This document shows positions 63,704-64,000 of a stretch of DNA of 64,000 nucleotides, piece after piece. A program made the translations under genes and the position numbers. Location: contig NZ_CYSA01000018.1 of the NCBI RefSeq assembly GCF_001458355.1, positions 1-64,000 of the forward strand, read 5' to 3'. The DNA is from Thalassovita gelatinovora (lineage in GTDB: Bacteria > Pseudomonadota > Alphaproteobacteria > Rhodobacterales > Rhodobacteraceae). Within the stretch, counting starts at the first letter, position 1. Each line of letters starts with the position of its first letter. The notes beneath the pieces are model-generated. The model was given only the letters and a program-made list of their open reading frames with translations, made no database searches and was not told where the DNA came from.

Positions 63704-64000
63704 ATGACCCAGAATTTCCGCCATCCCGAAATCCTTGATCTGGCGCGCCGCCGGGGCAAGGTCAGCGTTGACGATCTGGCCGGTCATTTCGGTGTCACCG
63801 TGCAAACCATCCGCCGGGATCTGACCGAACTGGCCGATGCCGGCCAACTGGAGCGTGTGCATGGCGGTGCGATGCTGCCTTCGGGGGTGCAGAATATCGG
63901 CTATGACGACCGTCGCGGCCTGAACGCGGCAGCCAAGGCCAAGATCGCAGAGGCCTGTGCGGCACAGATCCCCGAAGGCGCTTCGCTGTTTCTCAATATC
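63704..64000 (+). CDS. glpR: DeoR/GlpR-family repressor, N-terminal part
   Basis: The frame opens at ATG 63704 and is cut by the window end after 99 codons. The visible part is a DeoR-type helix-turn-helix: HPEILDLARRRGKVSVDDLA, GHFGVTVQTIRRDLTELAD, GQLERVHGGAML, followed by the start of the sugar-phosphate effector domain (AAKAKIAEACAAQIPEGASL). RRDLTELA, RVHGGA and the divergent glpD identify it as GlpR, which responds to glycerol 3-phosphate. Confidence 0.9.
   Translation, partial: MTQNFRHPEILDLARRRGKVSVDDLAGHFGVTVQTIRRDLTELADAGQLERVHGGAMLPSGVQNIGYDDRRGLNAAAKAKIAEACAAQIPEGASLFLNI

Overview
The window looks like a chromosomal stretch of an alphaproteobacterium of the order Rhodobacterales (Roseobacter/Paracoccus type). 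The DNA is GC-rich (roughly 60% where I hand-counted). The gene content is typical of that group: a FdVI-type ferredoxin, a long two-part FolB, glyQ and glyS separated by a small membrane-anchored gene, rpiA-gor-hflK-hflC-DUF2065-degP in one run, a Hint-domain protein, and a SAM-II riboswitch on metZ. I see no rRNA, tRNA, CRISPR array, insertion sequence, phage or conjugation gene. This is ordinary core chromosome with unusual individual genes, not a genomic island.

Layout. 1-6.5 kb: the tail of an unidentified gene, a class V aminotransferase, two tandem Lrp/AsnC regulators divergent from ilvC, then folB-folP and a SleB-type cell-wall hydrolase. 6.6-13.2 kb: a pyruvate phosphate dikinase-like enzyme, glyS, a small anchored protein and glyQ. 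13.4-17.5 kb: a secreted SPOR/peptidoglycan-binding protein with a serine-protease fold that has lost its catalytic triad, trkH, a DUF1127 protein and a small basic protein. 17.7-21.1 kb: folE2, metZ under a SAM-II riboswitch, and a glutathione transferase. 21.2-25.1 kb: an ftsY-led operon (ftsY, a possible degenerate GNAT, an EamA exporter, yciB) and a lysoplasmalogenase-like gene. 25.2-32.2 kb: a secreted small protein, an AlkB-type hydroxylase, xseA divergent from purD, a PAS-LuxR regulator, FdVI coupled to an FG-GAP protein, and a peptidoglycan-binding lipoprotein. 32.3-38.5 kb: the rpiA-gor-hflKC-degP proteostasis and redox block. 38.6-45.1 kb: a Hint protein, sdaA, an EamA exporter, thiN and a 685-residue acidic low-complexity protein. 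45.1-50.0 kb: two cyclic-di-GMP synthases (an HNOBA-GGDEF protein paired with an H-NOX homologue, and a PleD-like protein), gph, a MarR regulator and a DUF3572 protein. 50.0-56.0 kb: an ECF sigma factor with two membrane-anchored partners, an EF-hand protein, DUF983, Nudix, EamA, an aldo/keto reductase and a DsrE-like protein. 56.2-64 kb: metG, an IlvB-like TPP enzyme, yjdM and the glycerol cluster glpK-glpD with divergent glpR.

How the genes work together. Several metabolic modules are each complete enough to interpret: glycerol uptake and oxidation (glpK, glpD, glpR with repeated operator-like boxes), folate synthesis (folE2, folB, folP in two places), branched-chain amino acid synthesis with Lrp control, and methionine synthesis controlled by SAM. 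The signalling part is the most unusual. The H-NOX homologue lacks the proximal heme histidine but stays paired with an HNOBA-GGDEF enzyme. The PleD homologue has lost its phospho-acceptor aspartate. Together they suggest c-di-GMP inputs that differ from the textbook heme-NO and phosphorelay ones.

Best candidates for something new: the heme-ligand-less H-NOX with a Cys cluster; the triad-less SPOR/PG-binding pseudoprotease; the dikinase with an altered ATP-grasp half; a sharp low-GC block inside metG that looks like intragenic recombination; a terminator-like hairpin covering the ribosome binding site of the IlvB-like gene; and a hairpin-plus-tail repeat module shared by separate intergenic regions. 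All domain assignments are by eye from sequence motifs; no database search was run.
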